From Patescibacteria group bacterium (GTDB lineage Bacteria; Patescibacteriota; Gracilibacteria; UM-FILTER-43-11), in contig JAHJBZ010000067.1 of NCBI GenBank assembly GCA_018813295.1, forward strand, positions 1 through 42,854: a DNA stretch of 42,854 nucleotides, in the 5' to 3' direction. Every line of letters begins with the position of its first letter. Positions within the stretch are counted from its first letter, which is position 1. The position numbers and the translations under genes were made by a program. Shown here piece by piece: positions 24,300 through 30,879 of the stretch. The notes under the pieces were generated by a model that ran no database searches, was not told where the DNA came from, and saw nothing but the letters and a program-made list of their open reading frames with translations.

Positions 24300-26027
24300 T
24301 TACATCCTATCAGGTACACTAATACCTAAAAGAGAGAAACCATCGTCCATAATCCGTATAACACAAGCCGTCATAAGCAAGCGGGATTTTTTAAGATCTT
24401 CGGATTCTGCTTTTAAGATTGGATTACCGTTGTAGAAAGTGTTAAATTCCTGCGATAACTGATACAAATAATTGGCGATGTGATTGGGTTTAAATTCTTC
24501 AGCCGCTCTATTTAAAGTATCTGGATACATCATCAACTGAATTAAAATCTTAGTTTCAGCCTCAGTAGCCGCCTCCAAATCAAAACGACTAATGTCTTTC
24601 ATATCAAATCCGGACTTGTGTAGGACGGATTTAGCGCGGGTAACCGTATACATAAGATAAGGCACGCTATTGCCTTCAAATGTAAGCATCCTATCCCAGT
24701 CAAAGGTAATATTTGTGGTACGGCTTTGTGAAAGAATATTGTATTTAACAGCACCGATTCCCATAATGCGGGAAAGTTCTTTAACTTCATCATCAGATAG
24801 ATTCAGACCTTTTTCCTGAGCCAGTTTATAAGCCCGTTCCTCCGCTTCATCCAAAAGTTCCTCAAGCAGGATAATATTCCCCTTACGGGTGCTCATCCTT
24901 GCATCTTTAAACTGCATTCTGCCGAATTTCACATGTACATTTTGTGCACCAGTTAATTTAAGACGATCTGCCACATCAAAAAGCTGATTAAAATAAAATT
25001 CCTGGGCAACATCCACAACATTTACCATCAAGTCCGGACTCCATGTTTTCTCCCAGTATTGAATGCGCGCCAAATCACGGGTGATATAAAGAGTAGCGCC
25101 ATCAGCTTTCTTAATTACAGCAGGCGGATCATTTGGATCTTTTGGCATTACAATCCAGGCACCTTTTTCCCCATCCACAAAAATCTTTTCATCCCGGCCA
25201 TATTTAAGTATGGCAGGCATTTTATCCTCATAAAAACTCTCGCCATTAATCACATCGAATTCAACATTAAGCCGCTTATAAATGCGATTAAACTCATCCA
25301 TGCTCTTTTCCACAATAAATTTCCACAATTTTCGATTCTCCCTATCCCCTTCTTCAAGTTTTTTGAATTCAAGACGGCCAAAATCGTCTAACCCTGGATC
25401 TTTTTCAGCCTCATCGTGAAATTTCACATATAGATTAAGCAGTTCAGGAATGGGGTTCTTTTCAATGGCCGACATCACGCCCCAGGTTCTAATCGCATAA
25501 ATAAGCTTACCAAACTGCGTACCCCAATCTCCTAAATAGTTATCATTAATCACCTCGTATCCGGCTCGCTTATAAATCTTTTTAATCGAATCACCAATTA
25601 TTGTTGAAAGTAAATGATGAACCCCCATCGGTTTCGCAACATTTGGATGAGAGGTATCTATCACCATTGTTTTTTTAGATGGCCCACCCAAAGACCCGTA
25701 TAAATAGTCATTCAAATCATCTGCTAAAAACTGGCATTCAGTTGTATAACATTTTTGTTCAAGCCAGAAATTTATAAACCCAGGACCAGCCACTGTCACC
25801 TTCTCAAAAATAGACTGATCAAGACTCTCAATAACCTTCTCCGCCACTTCCCTTGGCCGTTTACCGGTTTTACCGGCAAGAAACATTGCAACATTTGATG
25901 CAAAATGACCATGCTCAATCATCTTGGTTTTATCGATATGTATATCTCCAATTTTCACATCAAAACCAGCCTTTTTTATGGCCTTCAGTAAAACGTCCTG
26001 AATGATTATTAAGTTCTTTTTGCTCAT
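24300..26027 (-). CDS. argS: Arginyl-tRNA synthetase
   Basis: A 575-residue class I synthetase of normal length. The N-terminal Add1 domain (MIEHGHFASNVAMFLAGKTG, VTVAGPGFINFWL) is followed by the catalytic domain with VIDTSHPNVAKPMGVHHLL, NDNYLGDWGTQFGKLI, VVDVAQEFYF and ARMSTRKGNIILLEELLDEA, and the C-terminal anticodon-binding helices with SVPYLMYTVTRAKSVL. The HIGH-type signature is unusual: the family has KPMHVGHLRST, while here it is KPMGVHHLLST, so His and Gly have changed places. The MSTRKG loop in place of KMSKS is common in ArgRS. Confidence 0.95.
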   Translation of the reverse strand: MSKKNLIIIQDVLLKAIKKAGFDVKIGDIHIDKTKMIEHGHFASNVAMFLAGKTGKRPREVAEKVIESLDQSIFEKVTVAGPGFINFWLEQKCYTTECQFLADDLNDYLYGSLGGPSKKTMVIDTSHPNVAKPMGVHHLLSTIIGDSIKKIYKRAGYEVINDNYLGDWGTQFGKLIYAIRTWGVMSAIEKNPIPELLNLYVKFHDEAEKDPGLDDFGRLEFKKLEEGDRENRKLWKFIVEKSMDEFNRIYKRLNVEFDVINGESFYEDKMPAILKYGRDEKIFVDGEKGAWIVMPKDPNDPPAVIKKADGATLYITRDLARIQYWEKTWSPDLMVNVVDVAQEFYFNQLFDVADRLKLTGAQNVHVKFGRMQFKDARMSTRKGNIILLEELLDEAEERAYKLAQEKGLNLSDDEVKELSRIMGIGAVKYNILSQSRTTNITFDWDRMLTFEGNSVPYLMYTVTRAKSVLHKSGFDMKDISRFDLEAATEAETKILIQLMMYPDTLNRAAEEFKPNHIANYLYQLSQEFNTFYNGNPILKAESEDLKKSRLLMTACVIRIMDDGFSLLGISVPDRM

Positions 26028-26083
26028 AACGACATAACAATACTACATCTTTGAAAATCTGAAAAATTAAAAAAAAATATTGA

Positions 26084-26162
26084 GCTGGCTCCATGGCTTT
26101 GCCTGGAGTCAGGTCTGTCTGATTATCTGACTTGCTGACTCCACGTACAACATGGAGCCAGC
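26084..26162. repeat. Intergenic hairpin element with GCTGGCTCCATG arms
   Basis: GCTGGCTCCATG (26084-26095) and CATGGAGCCAGC (26151-26162) are perfect 12-bp outer arms. GGAGTCAG (26105-26112) and CTGACTCC (26135-26142) are inner arms. The AT-rich flanks are also roughly complementary (CTTTGAAAATCTGAAAAATT on the left, AATTTTTCAAGTTTTC on the right), so the fold may span about 26045-26205. It lies between divergent argS and the CorC-like gene. Confidence 0.8.
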
Positions 26163-26269
26163 AAGAAGAAATTTTCAATTTTTCAAGTTTTCAATTTTTC
26201 AAGAATAACTTGATATTAGTAACCAGTTTGATAAAGTAAAAGGTACTTAATAACTAAACCAAAATAAAC

Positions 26270-27529
26270 GTGGACAGTAGTTTAGTGCTCCTATTAATTC
26301 TAATAATTCTTTCAGGAGCCTTCTCCGGAGCAGAAATTTCGTTAACATCGCTTTCACCGGCAAAAGTAAAAACCCTTAAAGACGATAAACGCTTTGGCAG
26401 TAAGGCTGTATTTAAGTTAAGAAAAAACCCTGAAAAAATGCTAATTACCATATTAATTGGAAATAATTTAGTGAACATTCTGGCTACAGTTGTAGCGACA
26501 ATTTGGGGTATTCAGGTTTTTGGAAGTAATGCAGTCGGAATAGTAACCGGTGTCCTGACTTTCATAATCCTTGTTTTTGGTGAAATAACACCAAAAACCA
26601 TTGCCCAAAAATATGCAGGATCTTTTTCCAGATTAATAGCTTATCCACTTCTTGGACTAAAATTTATACTCTCGCCAGTAATTTGGCTCCTGCATAAACT
26701 CATACACGGCCTAATGAGGGCTTTAAATGTAAAAAATCCAATGCGCACCATGAGCGAAGAGGAATTGCTTGCTATGGTGGATATCGGCACCAAAGAAGGA
26801 GTAATTGAGGAACATGAACAAGAATTCATAGAAAACGTATTAGAATTTACCGATACAGCTGCTGAAGAAGTTATGACCCTTGAAAAAGATATGGAAGTTA
26901 TGGAAGCCTCAGCTACTATCAGAGAAGCGGCACACTACTTTGTGGAACACTCACATTCGCGTATACCTGTATATAAAGGCAATATTAATAACATTATAGG
27001 AATTGTTACTGTGCACGACATCTTACGCTTAATTCACGATACCAAAGGTACAAAAACGCTTGAAGACTTACATTATCAAAAAGTAATCATTGCCCCAAAA
27101 ACAAAATCAATAAGTAAATTATTCCGTGAATTCCAAAAAAGGCGCAAGCATATAGCCATAATAGTAGATGAACATGGAGAAACCGTCGGGCTAGTAACAC
27201 TTGAAGATATTCTTGAAGAAATTGTCGGTGATATCGCCGATGAACAAGATCTCGAAGAAAAATCTGTTCACAGTATAGGAAAAAACGAATGGGAAGTGGA
27301 TGGCAATGCAACAATTGAGGAGATAAACGAAGCTCTAAAAATAGAACTAGACTACCCTGAGCATCAAACAATTAGTCTTCTTATTTTAGAAAAACTCCAC
27401 GGATTCCCTAATGAAGGTGAAAAATTAACTTTTCAAAATCTCGCTATCCAAGTTAAAGAAATGGGTAAAAATAAAATTGAAAAAGTATTGATTTCAAAGA
27501 CGTCTGAACAAGCTAATGGTGAAGACTGA
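26270..27529 (+). CDS. CNNM (DUF21) / CBS / CorC_HlyC domain transporter-like protein
   Basis: The 419-residue protein starts at a GTG. It has an N-terminal CNNM membrane domain of about 180 residues (LLILIILSGAFSGAEISLTSLS; MLITILIGNNLVNILATVVATIWG; FGEITPKTIAQKYA), two CBS domains at about 195-330 (VMTLEKDMEVME, HSRIPVYKGNINNIIGIVTVHD, HIAIIVDEHGETVGLVTLED, the last ending DILEEIVGDI) and a C-terminal CorC_HlyC domain. Relatives include CorC and PaeA and handle magnesium or polyamine export. The next gene (DedA-UppP fusion) begins 5 bases later, so they are cotranscribed. Confidence 0.93.
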   Translation: MDSSLVLLLILIILSGAFSGAEISLTSLSPAKVKTLKDDKRFGSKAVFKLRKNPEKMLITILIGNNLVNILATVVATIWGIQVFGSNAVGIVTGVLTFIILVFGEITPKTIAQKYAGSFSRLIAYPLLGLKFILSPVIWLLHKLIHGLMRALNVKNPMRTMSEEELLAMVDIGTKEGVIEEHEQEFIENVLEFTDTAAEEVMTLEKDMEVMEASATIREAAHYFVEHSHSRIPVYKGNINNIIGIVTVHDILRLIHDTKGTKTLEDLHYQKVIIAPKTKSISKLFREFQKRRKHIAIIVDEHGETVGLVTLEDILEEIVGDIADEQDLEEKSVHSIGKNEWEVDGNATIEEINEALKIELDYPEHQTISLLILEKLHGFPNEGEKLTFQNLAIQVKEMGKNKIEKVLISKTSEQANGED

Positions 27530-27534
27530 TATTT

Positions 27535-28815
27535 ATGAATAATCTGATTGAACTAGCCAAAGAAATAATCGCAACCCACGGCTATGCCGGTATTTTTGCA
27601 CTTACCACTGCAGAGCAGTTTATTTTTCCCGTACCAGCAGATATTTTTATCACCCTTGGCACCTCAACCGGATTAATTTTCACAAAAGTTTTATGGATTA
27701 TATCCATAGCCGCAGTTGTAGGGTCGCTTATCGGATATTTTCTGGGCAGATTTATCGGCCACCCGATTATAAAATGGATGTTTGGACAGGAAAGACTTAA
27801 CCAATGCGAAGAGATTGTAAAGAAATGGGGCATGTGGGGTGTTATTATCGCTGGTCTCACGCCTATACCATTTAAGATCTTTACCTGGACAGCAGGCGCT
27901 TTTGAAATGCCGTTAGGCAGATATTTATTCGCAGTCACAGTCAGCAGAATACCAAGATATATATTCAGCGCTTACGCCGGAGTGCTTATCTTTAAAACCA
28001 AATTCTATGCAAGCACAGAGATGAGTGCACTGATTCTGGGAACATTCCAGGGAATTACTGAATTTGTTCCAATTTCCAGCTCTGGACATTTAGTGATTAT
28101 AGAGCACTTCCTCCATTTACCAGAAGAAATCACTGCACAAACACTCGCAACATTCGATATCTTCCTCCACGGAGGATCTTTGCTAGCCATTGTTATTTAT
28201 TTTTGGAAGGATTGGGTGCAGGTTATCAAAGACGCCTGGAAGATGGTCAGTAAATTCAAATTTGATTATAATAGCCTGGCATTTAAATTAGCCCTAGGTA
28301 CCATCCCAGCAATCATCGCAGGCCTTACCCTCGGAGATTACTTTACAGGCCCTCTGCGTAACCTAAATTCAATTGCAATAGCCTTTATAGTGCTCGCAGT
28401 AGTTTATTTTTATGTTGCATGGAAAGGCCAAGGAAATAGAAAAGAAAATGTAAGCCTAAAAAACTCAGTAATTATCGGTTGTGCCCAAGCCCTTGCACTA
28501 ATCCCCGGTGTCTCCCGCGCCGGCTCCACAATAGCCGCCGGTGTGCTAAGCGGACTAAAACGCGAAGCAGCCGCAAAATTCTCATTCATGCTCGGCGGAA
28601 TAGCAATCCTCGCCGCAAACGTCTACGCCCTAATGTCCATCGGATCCAACACAGTAGTACCAGGAATAAAATTCACCCTCCTCGGCTTCGGCGCATCATT
28701 CGTCTTCAGCTTCCTGGCCATCACATTTTTAATTAAATACCTTCAAAAACACACCATGCGAGCGTTTGGGATTTATTTGTTGTTAGTTGGTATTTTGATA
28801 TTGAGTTTTATGTAG
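27535..28815 (+). CDS. DedA (VTT) - undecaprenyl-diphosphatase (UppP/BacA) fusion protein
   Basis: The 426-residue membrane protein joins two families. Residues 1 to about 160 are a DedA/YqaA-like VTT domain (GIFALTTAEQFIFPVPADI, AAVVGSLIGYFLGRFIGHP, AGLTPIPFKIFTWTAGAFE, SRIPRYIFSAYAG). Residues about 163-426 are a full UppP: GTFQGITEFVPISSSGHLV carries the first catalytic motif and ALIPGVSRAGSTIAAG the second (PGxSRxGxT). UppP removes a phosphate from undecaprenyl pyrophosphate. DedA proteins (UptA in B. subtilis) were identified as translocases of undecaprenyl phosphate, so one chain could make and return the lipid carrier. The last codons lie inside a direct repeat found again beyond the Fic locus. 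Confidence 0.93.
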   Translation: MNNLIELAKEIIATHGYAGIFALTTAEQFIFPVPADIFITLGTSTGLIFTKVLWIISIAAVVGSLIGYFLGRFIGHPIIKWMFGQERLNQCEEIVKKWGMWGVIIAGLTPIPFKIFTWTAGAFEMPLGRYLFAVTVSRIPRYIFSAYAGVLIFKTKFYASTEMSALILGTFQGITEFVPISSSGHLVIIEHFLHLPEEITAQTLATFDIFLHGGSLLAIVIYFWKDWVQVIKDAWKMVSKFKFDYNSLAFKLALGTIPAIIAGLTLGDYFTGPLRNLNSIAIAFIVLAVVYFYVAWKGQGNRKENVSLKNSVIIGCAQALALIPGVSRAGSTIAAGVLSGLKREAAAKFSFMLGGIAILAANVYALMSIGSNTVVPGIKFTLLGFGASFVFSFLAITFLIKYLQKHTMRAFGIYLLLVGILILSFM

Positions 28816-28855
28816 AAAGAGGGAAATTTACGTCGGTTAGAAATAAGGAGTTGTA
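28807..28855 (+). repeat. Direct repeat, left copy, overlapping the end of the DedA-UppP gene
   Basis: It begins with TTTATGTAG (the last two codons and stop of the gene) and runs through AATTTACGTCGGTTAGAAA to AGTTGTA. The other copy is at 29694-29740, with about three quarters of positions identical. The two copies bracket the Fic toxin-antitoxin locus like attachment-site duplications at a gene end. Confidence 0.65.
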
Positions 28856-28914
28856 GGGCGTATTTCGAAGCACTTAAAATTCACTCGTCCTCATTCATAC
28901 TCATAAATCCACCA

Positions 28915-29517
28915 CTATTTCCTCTTTAACCCCTTATAAATAACTGACCTCATTTTTGAACAGTCACCACTCATTCCGGCTATACAGGCTTCGATATACG
29001 CCTTTTTTGTTGTTTTGCCGAAGTCTATTAGCTCATAACCATTCTCAAGTGTCAGTAAATCCAAAAACAGGCGGATTGTCCTGCCGTTTCCTTCCCTAAA
29101 TGGATGGATAGCATTGAATTCACAGTGAATGGTAGCCAACTTTTCTGCGAAATCAGATTTATTAGTCGATTTTTTAGATAACAGCTTTTCCATAAGTTTA
29201 CTGAGGTCTTTCATCGCGCTTTCAATATGCTCCGCTTTACAGAAAAGCACACCGTCTTTTGAAATCTGCACGTTTCTTGTCTTGCCTGCCCAGGTGTACA
29301 GTGTGCCGAGGAAGTATTTATGTACATCAAAGATCAGATCAATGTCGAATTTCAGTTCACCTGTCTCCTGTTTTTCCAGAAAATGTTCATAGGTATCTGA
29401 AAGGAGCACCGTTTCCGTATCCTCCAGCGCCTTTTGGTCTTTGATTCCGAGTTTGTTTTTCAGGATTTCAGACGCGGCTTCATCACCCCCGACGTTATAC
29501 CGAGAAGCCTCTGCCAT
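28915..29517 (-). CDS. fic: Fic-domain AMP-transferase toxin
   Basis: The 200-residue protein carries the Fic motif HPFREGNGRTIRLFLD with the catalytic His, the Mg-binding acidic residue and the GNGR anion hole, preceded by YTWAGKTRNVQISKDGV (the beta-hairpin flap region). Such enzymes move AMP (or another nucleotide part) to Tyr, Ser or Thr hydroxyls of targets; small Fic toxins of this size attack gyrase and topoisomerase IV. It has no inhibitory helix of its own, which fits a class I Fic with a separate antitoxin, and that antitoxin gene overlaps its start. The DedA-UppP gene is convergent. Confidence 0.93.
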   Translation of the reverse strand: MAEASRYNVGGDEAASEILKNKLGIKDQKALEDTETVLLSDTYEHFLEKQETGELKFDIDLIFDVHKYFLGTLYTWAGKTRNVQISKDGVLFCKAEHIESAMKDLSKLMEKLLSKKSTNKSDFAEKLATIHCEFNAIHPFREGNGRTIRLFLDLLTLENGYELIDFGKTTKKAYIEACIAGMSGDCSKMRSVIYKGLKRK

Positions 29518-29647
29518 ATTTTCGGAGCAAATTAATAATAGGTATGTTCTTTTTAGCCCTGCTAAAACTCTGTCCTTCTATAGCGGAAGAACGGGAAACG
29601 GCTTTTTGTACTGAACGTTTATTTGACTTATGTGATTCTTTCTTCAT
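29495..29647 (-). CDS. Small Fic antitoxin with the S-x-x-x-E-G inhibitory motif
   Basis: A 50-residue basic protein read from the ATG at 29645-29647; its end overlaps the fic start by 23 bases. It contains SSAIEG, a match to the (S/T)xxxE(G/N) inhibition motif whose Glu blocks ATP in the Fic active site, followed by SFSRAKKNIPIINLLRKYGR and the end GFSV, a pattern common in small antitoxins that precede fic genes. With translational coupling to fic this is a class I Fic toxin-antitoxin pair. The N-terminus is Ser/Lys-rich. Confidence 0.85.
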   Translation of the reverse strand: MKKESHKSNKRSVQKAVSRSSAIEGQSFSRAKKNIPIINLLRKYGRGFSV

Positions 29648-29653
29648 ATTTTA

Positions 29654-29682
29654 ATTATCTCAAATTTGCGGTGTTTTTTCAA
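29654..29682 (-). promoter_or_regulatory. Promoter of the Fic antitoxin-toxin operon, leaderless
   Basis: On the minus strand TTGAAA (29677-29682), 17 bases and GATAAT (29654-29659). The expected start of transcription falls on or next to the antitoxin ATG (29647), so the mRNA is probably leaderless. Confidence 0.6.
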
Positions 29683-29693
29683 GAGAATTGGGG

Positions 29694-29740
29694 TTTATGT
29701 AGGAAAATGTGTAATTTACGACAGTTAGAAACTAGTTGTA
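29694..29740 (+). repeat. Direct repeat, right copy, upstream of the Fic locus
   Basis: TTTATGTAG, then AATTTACGACAGTTAGAAA and AGTTGTA, matching 28807-28855. Here no gene ends at the TAG, as expected if this copy is the duplicate of the gene-end copy. It abuts the terminal repeat of the ORF-less unit at 29744. Confidence 0.65.
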
Positions 29741-29743
29741 TTA

Positions 29744-29952
29744 AATTGCCGGCATGACGACTCCGCATAATTGCACCCTCCTAAGGGTTTGTGGCTTTAC
29801 TAAGCCAATGCAATATGCGTGGTTTTAAAATATATAGGTATTTATATAAGTAAACTTATAAAATACCTATATATTTTAAAACTGCATTCTTTTCGTATAG
29901 CGTTAAAACCGCTATGCGATGCGAATCACTTCGAGTCGTCATGCCGGCAATT
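29744..29952. mobile_element. ORF-less unit with 20-bp perfect terminal inverted repeats
   Basis: AATTGCCGGCATGACGACTC (29744-29763) is repeated inverted at 29933-29952. Inside, 29822-29882 forms a very strong hairpin: 28-base arms beginning GTTTTAAAATATATAGGT, one extra base, 4-base loop. A further complementary pair is GCATTGGCTTAG-like sequence near 29800. No ORF of note. On the minus strand it follows the first attC-like site at the same distance as the other units, so it may be the last, empty unit of the array. The outer boxes are GTTATAA on one side and GTTGTAT on the other (minus and plus strand). Confidence 0.75.
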
Positions 29953-29954
29953 TT

Positions 29955-30079
29955 TTATAACGTAAGGCTATGCGATGTTTGCCAATGTTATAATATCTTG
30001 TTTCCGCACAGGAAACAAAACATTGGCAAATATGGGCGAAGGCCGAGCCGAGGCCTGAGCCGTATAGGCGGAGTTAGCC
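29955..30079 (-). repeat. attC-like folded site 1
   Basis: Outer boxes are TTATAAC (29955-29961) and GTTAGCC (30073-30079). The outer stem joins GGCTATGCG with CGTATAGGC. Inner hairpin 1 has perfect 12-bp arms TTTGCCAATGTT (29978) and AACATTGGCAAA (30019), with a nested TTGTTTCC/GGAAACAA stem. Inner hairpin 2 is AGGCC-GAGCCGA-GGCCT (30040-30056). The same plan is found in sites 3 and 4 and, modified, in site 2. Strand is given by the cargo genes. Confidence 0.75.
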
Positions 30080-30146
30080 GACCCGAAATAAATTGTTAAA
30101 ATTGTCCCAAACAATTTAGTTGAGAGCGCAGCGTGGCCGTCAGGAG

Positions 30147-30197
30147 TACTGCCCATTTTTCAATCCAATAGATAATCTTGAGAACATTTTTAACAAT
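30147..30197. repeat. Inverted repeat of unit A, left copy
   Basis: TACTGCCCATTTTTCA and ATCTTGAGAACATTTTTAAC match the reverse complement of 34655-34722; only the middle differs (13 against about 29 bases). Between it and site 1 are a small hairpin (AATTGTTTGGGACAATT) and the stretch GAGAGCGCAGCG, which recurs near sites 3 and 4. Confidence 0.85.
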
Positions 30198-30289
30198 CCT
30201 ATAAACAAACAACAAAAAGCATAAAAAAACTGTCAAGCTATATTGCGTTAAACAGTATTGATTTTAAGCCATATATAAATACAATTAGG

Positions 30290-30318
30290 TTGACAGGCGT
30301 TCACCTGCAACATAAAAT
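30290..30318 (+). promoter_or_regulatory. Isolated plus-strand sigma-70-like promoter in unit A
   Basis: TTGACA (30290-30295), 17 bases, TAAAAT (30313-30318). Downstream is the hairpin ATCCCCG/CGGGGAT-like at 30336-30357 and the 3' end of the opposite HNH gene. With no plus-strand gene to drive it may make a short or antisense RNA, or be chance. Confidence 0.4.
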
Positions 30319-30387
30319 TGTGAACCATTTCAGGAATCCCCGCGGACGGTCGGGGAATTGTATTACCAGATTAAAGGGGGAGACTAA

Positions 30388-30615
30388 CTATAGCCTTCCC
30401 CTTCTTTGTAATTGCCTTCTTCTATTCTCACGTGCCGTTTTATCACGATGTTGAAGGATTGTGAGCAATTGTAGATTGTTAACGGTGTCTAAGCCACCAT
30501 CTTCAAGAGGAATGATGTGGTCAATTTCATAACCACGGGGAACTGACTGAAACCCTCTTAGCTTCAGAAAGAGTTGTACGACTTTTGGATCGCGTTTATT
30601 GGGAATATTTACCAT
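30388..30615 (-). CDS. Small HNH endonuclease
   Basis: A 75-residue protein that is almost only an HNH domain: YEIDHIIPLEDGGLDTVNNL (the H of DHI, the N of VNNL) and QLLTILQHRDKTARE with the last His of the ββα-metal finger. The zinc-binding Cys pairs seen in many HNH proteins are absent. It starts with MVNIPNKRDP and has a TATAAT-like -10 about 15 bases upstream. It follows the HpaII-type nuclease gene after 265 bases that hold no ORF. It may nick DNA as part of the same defence cargo. Confidence 0.85.
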   Translation of the reverse strand: MVNIPNKRDPKVVQLFLKLRGFQSVPRGYEIDHIIPLEDGGLDTVNNLQLLTILQHRDKTARENRRRQLQRRGRL

Positions 30616-30879
30616 AGTCTTAAAAAGTTATTATATAATAGATAATGTGAACCGCACCGTCCGTTTTACGGTAGGGCTATCCATTATTTCCGTGATTTAA
30701 AAGAACTGATTTTTTTGGAAAAAGAAATGCGAGACAATTCGCATTTATCGTGTTTTAAATTTTGTGTTTTAAAAATTACGTCAAAATGCGGAAGTCTTCA
30801 GTTTTTATTTTTTATTTTGGCGTTTTTACGACTATCATTATACCATTTGGGATTGGCAGTCACAAGGTTTTAGTGCTAA

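Noticed and set aside
28479-28736. Arg/Pro-rich frame inside the UppP part
   Set aside because: It is an out-of-frame reading of the UppP coding sequence, with unnatural composition.
29955-30079. tRNA or riboswitch as an explanation for the folded sites
   Set aside because: No cloverleaf or known aptamer pattern is seen, and the sites lie downstream of stop codons, at unit borders, not in leaders.
29914-30156. Short frames on both strands across attC-like site 1
   Set aside because: They run through palindromic hairpins, and their composition follows the fold rather than a protein.
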